Assembly: GCF_900115675.1 (NCBI RefSeq)
Contig: NZ_FOXI01000003.1
Coordinates: 290,422-354,421 of the forward strand
DNA length: 64,000 nt
Origin: Halolamina pelagica
GTDB taxonomy: Archaea > Halobacteriota > Halobacteria > Halobacteriales > Haloferacaceae
Reading direction: 5' to 3'
The first letter of the stretch is position 1, and the number at the start of each line of letters is the position of its first letter. Position numbers and translations under genes: made by a program. The notes beneath the pieces are model-generated. The model made no database searches, was not told the DNA's origin, and worked only from the letters and a program-made list of their open reading frames with translations. Below, piece after piece: positions 16,337-23,109 of this stretch.

Positions 16337-17890
16337 ATGACCGACGACGACAACCCGATCCGACTGTCACGGCGCAAAGTGCTGGGCGGGCTCGGCGGCG
16401 TCGGCCTCGCCTCCGCGGGCGCGGGGCTCGGCACCACGGCCTACTTCAGCGACGAGGAATCGTTCACCGATAACTCCCTGACTGCGGGGGAGCTCGACCT
16501 CAAACTCGACTACAAGTCGACGTACGCGGGCGGGCCGGGGCGGCTCGACGAGATCGACGAGATGTACCCCGACTTCGACGTCGAGGAAATCGAAGACGGG
16601 GTCTACCTCACCGGCGAGGTTCCCGGTGCGGGTGATTACCCCGGTGACTGGTCCGGGGCAGTGCAGGACTGGGACCTGTGTGATCCGGAGCACAACCTCA
16701 TCAACGGCGACGAGATCCCCGTGTTCAATCTCGAGGACGTCAAGCCGGGGGACAGCGGGGAGGTCACTATCAGCCTCCACATCTGTGACAACGCTTCGTG
16801 GGTGTGGATGGGCGGCGAGCTGACCGAGAACGCTCAGAACGGAACCACCGAGCCGGAGAACGAGACGCTGTCGGAGGAGTTCGAGACGATCCCCGATCAC
16901 GGCCAGCTCGCCGATGCCGTGGACGTGACGATGTGGTACGACGAGAACTGTAACAACGTCTACGAGCCCGGTGGCGAGGGCGAGCCACCCTGTGTCCAGC
17001 TCGTACTGGACGCGTCGGGTTCGATGTCAGGCAGCCGAAACGACGAGGCCATCGAGGGCGCGAAAGAGCTGGCGGACCGCATCCTCAGCGAGGCACCCGC
17101 CGGCAGCCGCGTCGGCGTGACGTTCTTCAGCGGCGACGGGTACGACTCGGGCGCGAACACGGTCCAAACGCTCACCGACGACCTCTCGGCCGTCCAGGGC
17201 GCCATCGACACGCTTCCCGCTGACGGTGGCAGCACCGCAATCGGGGAGGGGATCGCGGCTGGGCAAGCCGAACTCGCGAACTGCGGACCGGACGAGGACC
17301 CGGTCATGGTCGTTCTGACTGACGGCCGAAACAACGAGGGACAGGATCCGGCTTCCGCCGCGACCGCGGCCAAGAACGCCGGGACGGAGATCTTCGCGCT
17401 CGGTGTCGGTGGTGCACAGACCCAAACCCTCAACGAAATCGCCAGCGACCCGGACGACGCGCACGTCTTCGGGTCGACGACCAACCAGGCGATCAATCAG
17501 GCATTCAGCCAGATCGCGGAGACGATCGTCGGCGAGACGGTCATCTTCGAGGGCTCGCTCGCCGAGACGATGGCGGCGCTGGAGGACGGGATCCCCCTCG
17601 ACGGCAACCGCGCCAACGAGGCGCGCGAGCCGTTCGCCGGCGGGATGACCCAGTGTCTCGGCTTCGAGTGGGAGGTCCCCGCCGACGTGGGCAACGAGAT
17701 CCAGACGGACTCGGTGATGTTCGACATCGATCTCTACGCCGAACAGTCGCGGCACAACGAGAACCCGACGAACCCGTACAACGAGACGGTGACGGGTAAC
17801 GGCACGGCGACGCCGAACGGCACGGCGACGCCGAACGGCACGGCGACGCCGAACGGCACGGCGACGCCCAACGGGAACAACACCTCGTAG
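16337..17890 (+). CDS. Tat-secreted camelysin/TasA-like surface protein with inserted von Willebrand A domain
   Basis: 517-aa secreted protein read from the ATG at 16337. It has a Tat signal (RLSRRKVLGG plus hydrophobic stretch) followed by AYFSDEESFTDNSLTAGEL, the motif typical of SipW-cleaved TasA/camelysin proteins. Residues ~50-205 and ~400-480 match the single camelysin-like domain of the gene at 18000. Between them, residues ~218-400 are a von Willebrand A domain with the MIDAS sequence LDASGSMSG and VVLTDGRNNEG. The C-terminal tail carries repeated NGTATP units with N-glycosylation sequons. It is the first of four related secreted proteins and probably extracellular; metal-dependent adhesion is inferred. 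Confidence 0.85.
   Translation: MTDDDNPIRLSRRKVLGGLGGVGLASAGAGLGTTAYFSDEESFTDNSLTAGELDLKLDYKSTYAGGPGRLDEIDEMYPDFDVEEIEDGVYLTGEVPGAGDYPGDWSGAVQDWDLCDPEHNLINGDEIPVFNLEDVKPGDSGEVTISLHICDNASWVWMGGELTENAQNGTTEPENETLSEEFETIPDHGQLADAVDVTMWYDENCNNVYEPGGEGEPPCVQLVLDASGSMSGSRNDEAIEGAKELADRILSEAPAGSRVGVTFFSGDGYDSGANTVQTLTDDLSAVQGAIDTLPADGGSTAIGEGIAAGQAELANCGPDEDPVMVVLTDGRNNEGQDPASAATAAKNAGTEIFALGVGGAQTQTLNEIASDPDDAHVFGSTTNQAINQAFSQIAETIVGETVIFEGSLAETMAALEDGIPLDGNRANEAREPFAGGMTQCLGFEWEVPADVGNEIQTDSVMFDIDLYAEQSRHNENPTNPYNETVTGNGTATPNGTATPNGTATPNGTATPNGNNTS
17798..17872 (+). repeat. 18-bp tandem repeat encoding NGTATP
   Basis: Four in-frame copies of an 18-bp unit (aacggcacggcgacgccg). Each encodes NGTATP and therefore one N-x-T glycosylation sequon. 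Slippage would change the number of glycan sites without breaking the frame. Confidence 0.9.
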
Positions 17891-17915
17891 AGCTGCACAG
17901 CCCGTCGACGACCAC

Positions 17916-17975
17916 GCTCCGTGGGCGGGGCCACGAGGCCCGGGCCCAGCGCCGGTTCGACTCCGGCGGCGGAGC
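17916..17975 (+). repeat. Intergenic hairpin element A with T-arm-like loop
   Basis: Contains GCCGG-TTCGACT-CCGGC (17951-17967), a 5-bp stem with 7-nt loop of the tRNA T-arm type. It is preceded by a strong GC hairpin around 17923-17947. GCTCCGT at 17916 can pair with GCGGAGC at 17969 to enclose both. It sits between the secreted-protein genes 16337 and 18000. Function unknown. Confidence 0.6.
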
Positions 17976-17999
17976 TTCCCCGCCAGGGGATGACCAACG

Positions 18000-19361
18000 A
18001 TGACTGACGACAACCCGATCAGACTCTCCCGCCGCAAGATGCTCGGTGGCGTCGGCGCCATCGGTCTCGCGAGCGCGGGCGCCGGACTCGGGACGACAGC
18101 GTACTTCAGCGACGAGGAATCGTTCACCGACAACAGCCTGACCGCCGGCGAGCTCGACCTGTTCGTCCACGTCGACTACGAGGAGGACCAGGGCGACTAC
18201 GCCCAGTACAGCACGCCCGACGGCACGTACATCAACGGCGGCGTCGTCGGCGGCGAGGAGGAGGGCGAGCCCCTCCGGATCGAAGTGGAGGACCTCAAAC
18301 CCGGCGACTCCGGCTGGGGGGAGCTCTGTTTCTCCGTCGTCGACAACCCGGCGTACATGTGGATGTGCGGCGGGCTGACCGGGAACGCCCAGAACGGGAC
18401 GACCGAACCCGAGCAGGAGACGCTCGAAGGGATGTACGAGACGATCCCCGAGGAGGGCCAGCTCGCCGACGCGATGCAGGTCACGGTCTCGTACTGTTCC
18501 GAGAACGAGGACGGCGAAACCGTGATCGGCGACGAGATCGCCTCCGGCTCCCTCGCGGACGTGATGGCGGCCCTCGCGACGGGCGTGCCGCTGGCCGGCG
18601 ACGGCGACGCCGACGCCGGGGTCGCGAACCGGCCCACCTTCGAGGGCGTCGAGCAGCCGTTCGTGGAGGAGGAGGTCAACGCCGCTGAGACCTGCGTCTG
18701 CTTCGAGTGGGCGGTCCCGACCGACGTGGGCAACGAGATCCAGACGGACTCGGTGACGTTCGACTTCTCGTTCTACGCCCAGCAGGCCCGCCACAACGAC
18801 GGCACGACCAACCCCTGCATCGACGAGTCCTACTCCGCGGAGTACGACAACCCCGACGGGATCACTCAGCCCATCCCCGACGGCGTCGCCCAGGTCGACG
18901 TGACCTACGGCGAGAAGTGCGTCGTCTACGGCGTCACGTTCGACGAACCCGACGACAGCCAGTACAGTCTGGCCGACCCTGGCTTCGCGAACACCAACTT
19001 CTCGCTCCCGTTCGACGCCGACGCGGACGGCACCTACGACTTCCAGGTCGCGTGGAACGTCGACGGCAACGACGGGTTCCACTACTCGGCGGTCGATCAG
19101 AGCGTCCCGGAGTGGGAGAAAGACGCCGCGGCCGGCTGGTCCGCGCTCCCGCCGGGGTTCACCGCGGTCAAGATGGGGAACCAGGCGGCCATCTGTGTCC
19201 CGCGCTCGCTGCTCGAAGCGAGCAGCGACGACTTCGTCTTCGGGTTCTTCGCCGGTGCGGGCGGGGAACAGCCGTCGGTTGCCATCCCGACAGGCGGTCC
19301 GTACTCCTCCAGCGACAACTGGACCGCGAGCGAGAACGGTCTCGATGCGACACTCCAGTAA
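18000..19361 (+). CDS. Tat-secreted camelysin/TasA-like surface protein
   Basis: 453-aa protein. Its first ~55 residues are nearly identical to those of the gene at 16337 (LSRRKMLGG Tat motif, AYFSDEESFTDNSLTAGEL). Residues ~50-260 are the uninterrupted camelysin-like domain, with LKPGDSGWGELCFSVVDNPA, GNAQNGTTEPEQETLE and VPTDVGNEIQTDSVTFDF. An extra C-terminal domain (~265-450) with Asp-rich beta segments is of unknown type. SipW-like processing after the Tat signal is predicted from the motif. It is likely a surface or fibre subunit. Confidence 0.85.
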   Translation: MTDDNPIRLSRRKMLGGVGAIGLASAGAGLGTTAYFSDEESFTDNSLTAGELDLFVHVDYEEDQGDYAQYSTPDGTYINGGVVGGEEEGEPLRIEVEDLKPGDSGWGELCFSVVDNPAYMWMCGGLTGNAQNGTTEPEQETLEGMYETIPEEGQLADAMQVTVSYCSENEDGETVIGDEIASGSLADVMAALATGVPLAGDGDADAGVANRPTFEGVEQPFVEEEVNAAETCVCFEWAVPTDVGNEIQTDSVTFDFSFYAQQARHNDGTTNPCIDESYSAEYDNPDGITQPIPDGVAQVDVTYGEKCVVYGVTFDEPDDSQYSLADPGFANTNFSLPFDADADGTYDFQVAWNVDGNDGFHYSAVDQSVPEWEKDAAAGWSALPPGFTAVKMGNQAAICVPRSLLEASSDDFVFGFFAGAGGEQPSVAIPTGGPYSSSDNWTASENGLDATLQ

Positions 19362-19395
19362 GCGTTGAAAACGCGTCGAGGCGCCGACCTCGGCC

Positions 19396-19434
19396 CCCCA
19401 CATGGTGTACGGCGGTTCGACTCCGCCGGTGGGG
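19396..19434 (+). repeat. Intergenic hairpin element B with T-arm-like loop
   Basis: Contains GGCGG-TTCGACT-CCGCC (19411-19427), with the same 7-nt loop as element A and a compensatory base-pair change in the stem. CCCCAC at 19396 pairs with GTGGGG at 19429, enclosing the hairpin with one unpaired G on the 3' side exactly as in element A. It lies in the gap between genes 18000 and 19566. Confidence 0.6.
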
Positions 19435-19565
19435 TTCCCGGAGGGGAAACCGACCATGTCCGAGATCGCTCGTGTCCGACCGACCGCCCCACGGCGCGCA
19501 CCCGGTAGGGAGCGCATTCATATCCCGATTCGGTCCCTGCGTGCCGTTGAGGACGACCCATACCG

Positions 19566-20255
19566 ATGACCCGTCCTGATACACCCGAGCTCAACCGCCG
19601 CCGCGTCCTCGCCAGCGCCGGCCTGGTCGGTGCGGGTGCGTTCGGCGGCGCCGTCGGCGTCGCCGACCGCGTCACGCGGGACCCCCGCGAGTACACCCAC
19701 TACACCTACGCTCGCGTCCCGGCGCAGGTGGACGGTACGGACACCGCGGACCCCCGGCTCCGGGTCGCGTGGGAGAGCAGGTACAACGGCGAGCGGGTCG
19801 CCACGAGCGGCGAGGGCCCCGAGTTCGTCGACGACGCCGCGGGCCCGCTGTTCTCGGCGTCGAACGTGTTGCCGGGGGACTACGGCACCGCGAGCATCCG
19901 GCTCGCGGTCGAGGGTGACGAGCCGGTGCAGGTCCGCGTCGTCCCCGTCGTCCGGGGCTCGCTCGCGACGGCGGTCTCGGTCCGCCTCGGTTACGACACG
20001 GGGGTCTTCGGCATCGGCGCTTGCGACGGCGCCGACCGCCCCGACGACGTGGCCGGGGACGTGACGATGTCGCTCGCGGCGTTCGGGGAGGCCTACGGCG
20101 ACGAGGGCCTGTCGCTGAACCCGGACTGCCTCGCCCCGGACGAGGAGCTCTGTCTCGGGTTCGGCTGGAAGTTCCCCGCGACCGAGACCAACGAGTGGCA
20201 ACGGGCGTCGACTACCTTCGAACTGGCGTTCCACGCCGAGGGGTGTTCGGAATGA
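19566..20255 (+). CDS. Tat-secreted camelysin-like protein (shorter subunit)
   Basis: 229-aa protein. A Tat signal NRRRVLASAGLVGAGAFGG is followed by a camelysin-like beta domain. The AYFSD motif is not obvious here. Family-wide elements are kept: LPGDYGTASIRLAVEGDEP and the C-terminal LCLGFGWKFPATETNEW then STTFELAFHAEGC, equivalent to the CFEWAVPTDVGNE region of the larger paralogues. A TATA-like ttcatat lies at about 19519-19525. It ends with an ATGA overlap into the next gene, so the two are translationally coupled. Confidence 0.8.
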   Translation: MTRPDTPELNRRRVLASAGLVGAGAFGGAVGVADRVTRDPREYTHYTYARVPAQVDGTDTADPRLRVAWESRYNGERVATSGEGPEFVDDAAGPLFSASNVLPGDYGTASIRLAVEGDEPVQVRVVPVVRGSLATAVSVRLGYDTGVFGIGACDGADRPDDVAGDVTMSLAAFGEAYGDEGLSLNPDCLAPDEELCLGFGWKFPATETNEWQRASTTFELAFHAEGCSE

Positions 20256-21358
20256 CCGACAACCGCCCCCCAGGGGTCCCCACGCGCCGGCAGTTGCTCG
20301 CGGGACTGGGCACGCTCGGCGCCGCGAGCGCGTTCGGCGGCGGCGCCGGGGCGGCGTTGCTCTCGGATTCGGAGGCCATGGGCGGGACGATCACGGCGGG
20401 TGACGTGTCGCTGACCGTCGACTGCCCGGACTGTCTCGCCACCCCGGACGGCATCGCGTTCGACCTCGCAGTCGACCCCGGCGAGAGCGGCTCGACGACG
20501 CTCTCGGTCGCCCCCGACGGCAACCCCGTCAGGCTGTGGGTCCGGACCACCTGTCCCCCCGTCGGCGACGCGTTCGCCCGGGCGCTCGAGGTGACGCTCG
20601 GGCTCGACGCTGACTGCGACGGCGAGGCCGAGTCCACGCTGTTCGAGGGTTCGCTCGCCGACCTCCGGCGTTCGCTCGTCGACGGCCGGCGGCTCGAGGG
20701 ATCGTCCCCGTGTGTTCCCACCGGCCAGTCGCTCTGTCTCGACCTCGGGTGGGAGCTCCCCGCTGACGTGACGATCCCCGCGTCGTCGACGACGCTCGCC
20801 TTCGAGTTCTACGCCGAGCAGTGCCGCCACCAGCCGGAGTCAGCCGTGACCGACCCGTTCGCCGGGACCGAACCCTGCCCCGAGGAGCCGGACTGTCCCG
20901 CGTGTGTCGACCTCGGCAAGATCGACGTCCAGGGCGACCAGCTGACCGTCGGCGAGTCGTACGCCTTCACGGACGCCCCGAACGAGCAGTACCGGGACGA
21001 CGGTCACGAGTACGCGATCGAGGTCCTGTCGGTCACCGACGAGGGCCAGCCCCCGGAGACCGTCGGCGCCGGCTTCCGACTGCTCCGGGACGGTGACCCC
21101 GCCGACGACCTGCGGATCTGTGCGGTCGCGGTGGGCGGCGGGCGGCCGGACCCCGATCTCAAGCCGTCGGACCCCGACGCGCGGGTCGCCCGCTACACGT
21201 TCGACCCGCCGTCGTCGTCGACGCCCGGGCAGGTGTACGCCGCCCACGGGGCGTACAAGGACGACCCGCTGAGCCAACCCGACGACGATCGCCCGGCGAT
21301 CAGCAACATCACTGTCTCCGTCTGCGCCGACGGGACGGGGGAGGAGACCGATGACTGA
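20252..21358 (+). CDS. Tat-secreted camelysin-like protein with C-terminal domain
   Basis: 368-aa protein read from the ATG at 20252, overlapping the previous stop by 4 nt. The signal is TRRQLLAGLGTLGAASAFGG, followed by GAALLSDSEAMGGTITAGDV, a degenerate relative of the AYFSD...TAG motif. The camelysin-like domain covers ~35-190, ending LCLDLGWELPADV and TTLAFEFYAEQCRHQ. A Cys-bearing C-terminal domain (CPEEPDCPACVDLGKIDVQG onward) of unknown fold follows. It is 8 nt overlapped by the signal peptidase gene. Confidence 0.82.
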   Translation: MTDNRPPGVPTRRQLLAGLGTLGAASAFGGGAGAALLSDSEAMGGTITAGDVSLTVDCPDCLATPDGIAFDLAVDPGESGSTTLSVAPDGNPVRLWVRTTCPPVGDAFARALEVTLGLDADCDGEAESTLFEGSLADLRRSLVDGRRLEGSSPCVPTGQSLCLDLGWELPADVTIPASSTTLAFEFYAEQCRHQPESAVTDPFAGTEPCPEEPDCPACVDLGKIDVQGDQLTVGESYAFTDAPNEQYRDDGHEYAIEVLSVTDEGQPPETVGAGFRLLRDGDPADDLRICAVAVGGGRPDPDLKPSDPDARVARYTFDPPSSSTPGQVYAAHGAYKDDPLSQPDDDRPAISNITVSVCADGTGEETDD

Positions 21359-22337
21359 GACAGACGACACCACCGACGAACGAACCGACACGACGGCCAC
21401 CGCGGAGGGATCTGATCCCGCCGATGCCCCGCCCGACGACCAGGTGCCGTCCGAACCCCGGGACGCCGACGGGTCTGGGAGCGCCCAGCGCGTGACGCTC
21501 CGGCGGGTGCTGAACGTCCTCGGCGTCCTCCTGTTGCTCGCCGTGGTGGCACCGTTCGTGGTGTACGCGGTGCCCGGCGTCGTCGGCGCGGACGCGAGCT
21601 TCGTCGTCCTGAGCGGCAGCATGGAGCCGGCGATATCCGCGGGCGACGTGGTGGTCGTCGAGTCGGTGCCGCCCGGGGCGATCGCCGTCGACGACGTGGT
21701 CACCTACTCCCGGAGCGACGAGGGCGCGACGGTGACCCACCGCGTCATCGAGGTGGACGACACCGGCGACGAGCGCGTGTTCTACACAAAGGGTGACGCC
21801 AACGAGGACGCCGACCAGCGGCCGGTGCCCGCGTCGGCGCTCGTCGGCTCGGTCGTACTCACCATCCCCTACATCGGCTACGTGATCCAGTTCGTCGGCA
21901 CCAGAACGGGGTTCGCGCTGCTGGTCGTCCTCCCCTTCGGCGCGCTGCTGGTCACGGAAGTCGGGTCGTACCTGCGACGCAGGCGCCACGGGGACGGGCA
22001 GGCCACGGAGCGGGAATCGCCGGCGCCGGTTCGGACGACCGCAGAGCGGGACGCGTCGACCGAGGCCGTGGCGATATCCTCCACGGACATGCTGCTCACG
22101 CTGGGCGTGCTCGCGGCGGTCCTGCCCTACCTGGGCTTCGTCGCCCTCCAACGGGAGTCGGCGCTCTCGATCGGCATCGCCGTCGGGTTCGGCACGGCGT
22201 TCGCGCTGCTCGCCGGCGTGTTCATCTCCGCCCGGCTCCGCGAGCGGTCCCAAGCGTCGGGGACGCGAGACTCGGCCGTGCCCGACCGTCCGACCGCGGC
22301 AAGCGACGGCGGCACGACGCCGGAGGAGGAACGATGA
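21351..22337 (+). CDS. Signal peptidase I, SipW / ER type
   Basis: 328-aa membrane serine protease. After an acidic leader and a TM helix (~52-77) it has SFVVLSGSMEPAISAGDVVV, with catalytic Ser90 before Met. THRVIEV follows, placing His130 rather than Lys as the general base, which marks the archaeal/ER and SipW branch. Two more TM helices lie after the catalytic domain (~165-195 and ~240-275). The gene overlaps its neighbours on both sides in the secreted-protein operon. It is most likely the dedicated peptidase for the AYFSD-motif proteins upstream, as SipW is for TasA in Bacillus. That pairing is inferred. Confidence 0.9.
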   Translation: MTETDDTTDERTDTTATAEGSDPADAPPDDQVPSEPRDADGSGSAQRVTLRRVLNVLGVLLLLAVVAPFVVYAVPGVVGADASFVVLSGSMEPAISAGDVVVVESVPPGAIAVDDVVTYSRSDEGATVTHRVIEVDDTGDERVFYTKGDANEDADQRPVPASALVGSVVLTIPYIGYVIQFVGTRTGFALLVVLPFGALLVTEVGSYLRRRRHGDGQATERESPAPVRTTAERDASTEAVAISSTDMLLTLGVLAAVLPYLGFVALQRESALSIGIAVGFGTAFALLAGVFISARLRERSQASGTRDSAVPDRPTAASDGGTTPEEER

Positions 22338-22870
22338 CCCGGACCCACCGTGCCGGGGTGCTCGTGGTGGTCTGCCTGCTGATCGTCGTCCTGGGCAGCG
22401 GGATCGGCGCCGAGACGGTCGCGCTCCTGACCGCCAGCGAGACCGTGACGGGGACGTTCTACACCAACGGCTCAGCCGGCAATCAGCCCCTCGCCACCGA
22501 GAGCCTCGGCGGAACCGAGCCGGCGTCGGCGAACGGGACTGCGGTACCGAACGGAACGCCGACGCCGACGGCGGCACCGACTCCGACGCCGGACGGAACG
22601 GACACTTCGACCCCCGCGTCCACGCCGAACGGGACCGACACGCCAACCCCGACGGCGACGCCCGCGCCCACCCGGACCGCGACACCGACCGAAACAGCGA
22701 CGCCGACGCCCACCGAGACTGCAACACCGGCGCCGACGCCGACCGAAACAGCGACGCCGACCGAAACCGCGACGCCGACGTCGAACGGGACGGCGACGGC
22801 CACGCCGAACGGGACAGCCACCGCCAGCGTCGGCGTTTCGCTGGACGGGCTGGCCGGGGGTGACAGCTGA
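22334..22870 (+). CDS. Mucin-like Thr/Pro-rich secreted or anchored protein
   Basis: 178-aa protein with an N-terminal hydrophobic segment (VLVVVCLLIVVLGSGIGAE), a short ETVALLTASETVTGTFYTNG stretch resembling the start of camelysin proteins, then ~115 residues of TP/TPT repeats with several N-G-T sequons. The composition suggests heavy glycosylation and an extended cell-surface stalk. Its start overlaps the peptidase gene by 4 nt and its stop overlaps the small gene at 22870 by 1 nt. It could be an anchor or cell-wall linker for the matrix proteins. Confidence 0.78.
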   Translation: MTRTHRAGVLVVVCLLIVVLGSGIGAETVALLTASETVTGTFYTNGSAGNQPLATESLGGTEPASANGTAVPNGTPTPTAAPTPTPDGTDTSTPASTPNGTDTPTPTATPAPTRTATPTETATPTPTETATPAPTPTETATPTETATPTSNGTATATPNGTATASVGVSLDGLAGGDS

Positions 22871-23040
22871 TGATCGGCCCCTTCGACGGATGGTTCCGAT
22901 CGTTGCTGCTCGGGCGCGTGCCCTCCCCCGTCGTGTTCGTCGACGGGGGGAGCCCACCGATCTCGAAGCGCATGGTGCTGTACCTGCTCTCCCTGCTCCT
23001 GCTCGCCGCGGTGGCCCTGGGCTGGGTCTTCCACCCGTAG
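22870..23040 (+). CDS. 56-aa small membrane protein, end of the SipW-like operon
   Basis: Short gene with start overlapping the previous stop in TGATG. It encodes a 56-aa protein with a polar N-terminus (MIGPFDGWFRSLLLGRVPSP) and one TM helix near its C-terminus (MVLYLLSLLLLAAVALGWVF). The tight coupling and clean end before the next promoter argue it is real. It may be a chaperone or anchor for the peptidase or for the mucin-like protein. No homologue is recognised. Confidence 0.7.
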   Translation: MIGPFDGWFRSLLLGRVPSPVVFVDGGSPPISKRMVLYLLSLLLLAAVALGWVFHP

Positions 23041-23077
23041 GGCCGCCGTCGCCGCCGTCGTGGGGCTACCGCGGAAG

Positions 23078-23085
23078 CTTTACCC
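23078..23085 (+). promoter_or_regulatory. TATA-like box for the peptide ABC operon
   Basis: ctttaccc lies 25-32 nt upstream of the ATG at 23110. Confidence 0.4.
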
Positions 23086-23109
23086 TCCGCGGTGTTGCCT
23101 CCGGTAACG

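Noticed and set aside
17916..17975. Possible tRNA gene suggested by the T-arm-like hairpin and pairing ends
   Set aside because: Only ~60 nt, no D-arm or anticodon arm with a normal spacing, and no CCA-ready acceptor. The geometry is T-arm-like but not a tRNA.
19456..19569. 37-codon open frame from ATG 19456 ending in an ATGA overlap with the gene at 19566
   Set aside because: Arg-rich without pattern; the gene at 19566 has its own TATA-like ttcatat inside this stretch, so the overlap is likely chance. It could still act as a leader peptide.
22500..22830. Thr/Pro repeat region as a CRISPR-like or minisatellite array
   Set aside because: The repeats are short coding repeats (TPT/TATP) in frame within a surface protein; there are no spacers or regular direct repeats.
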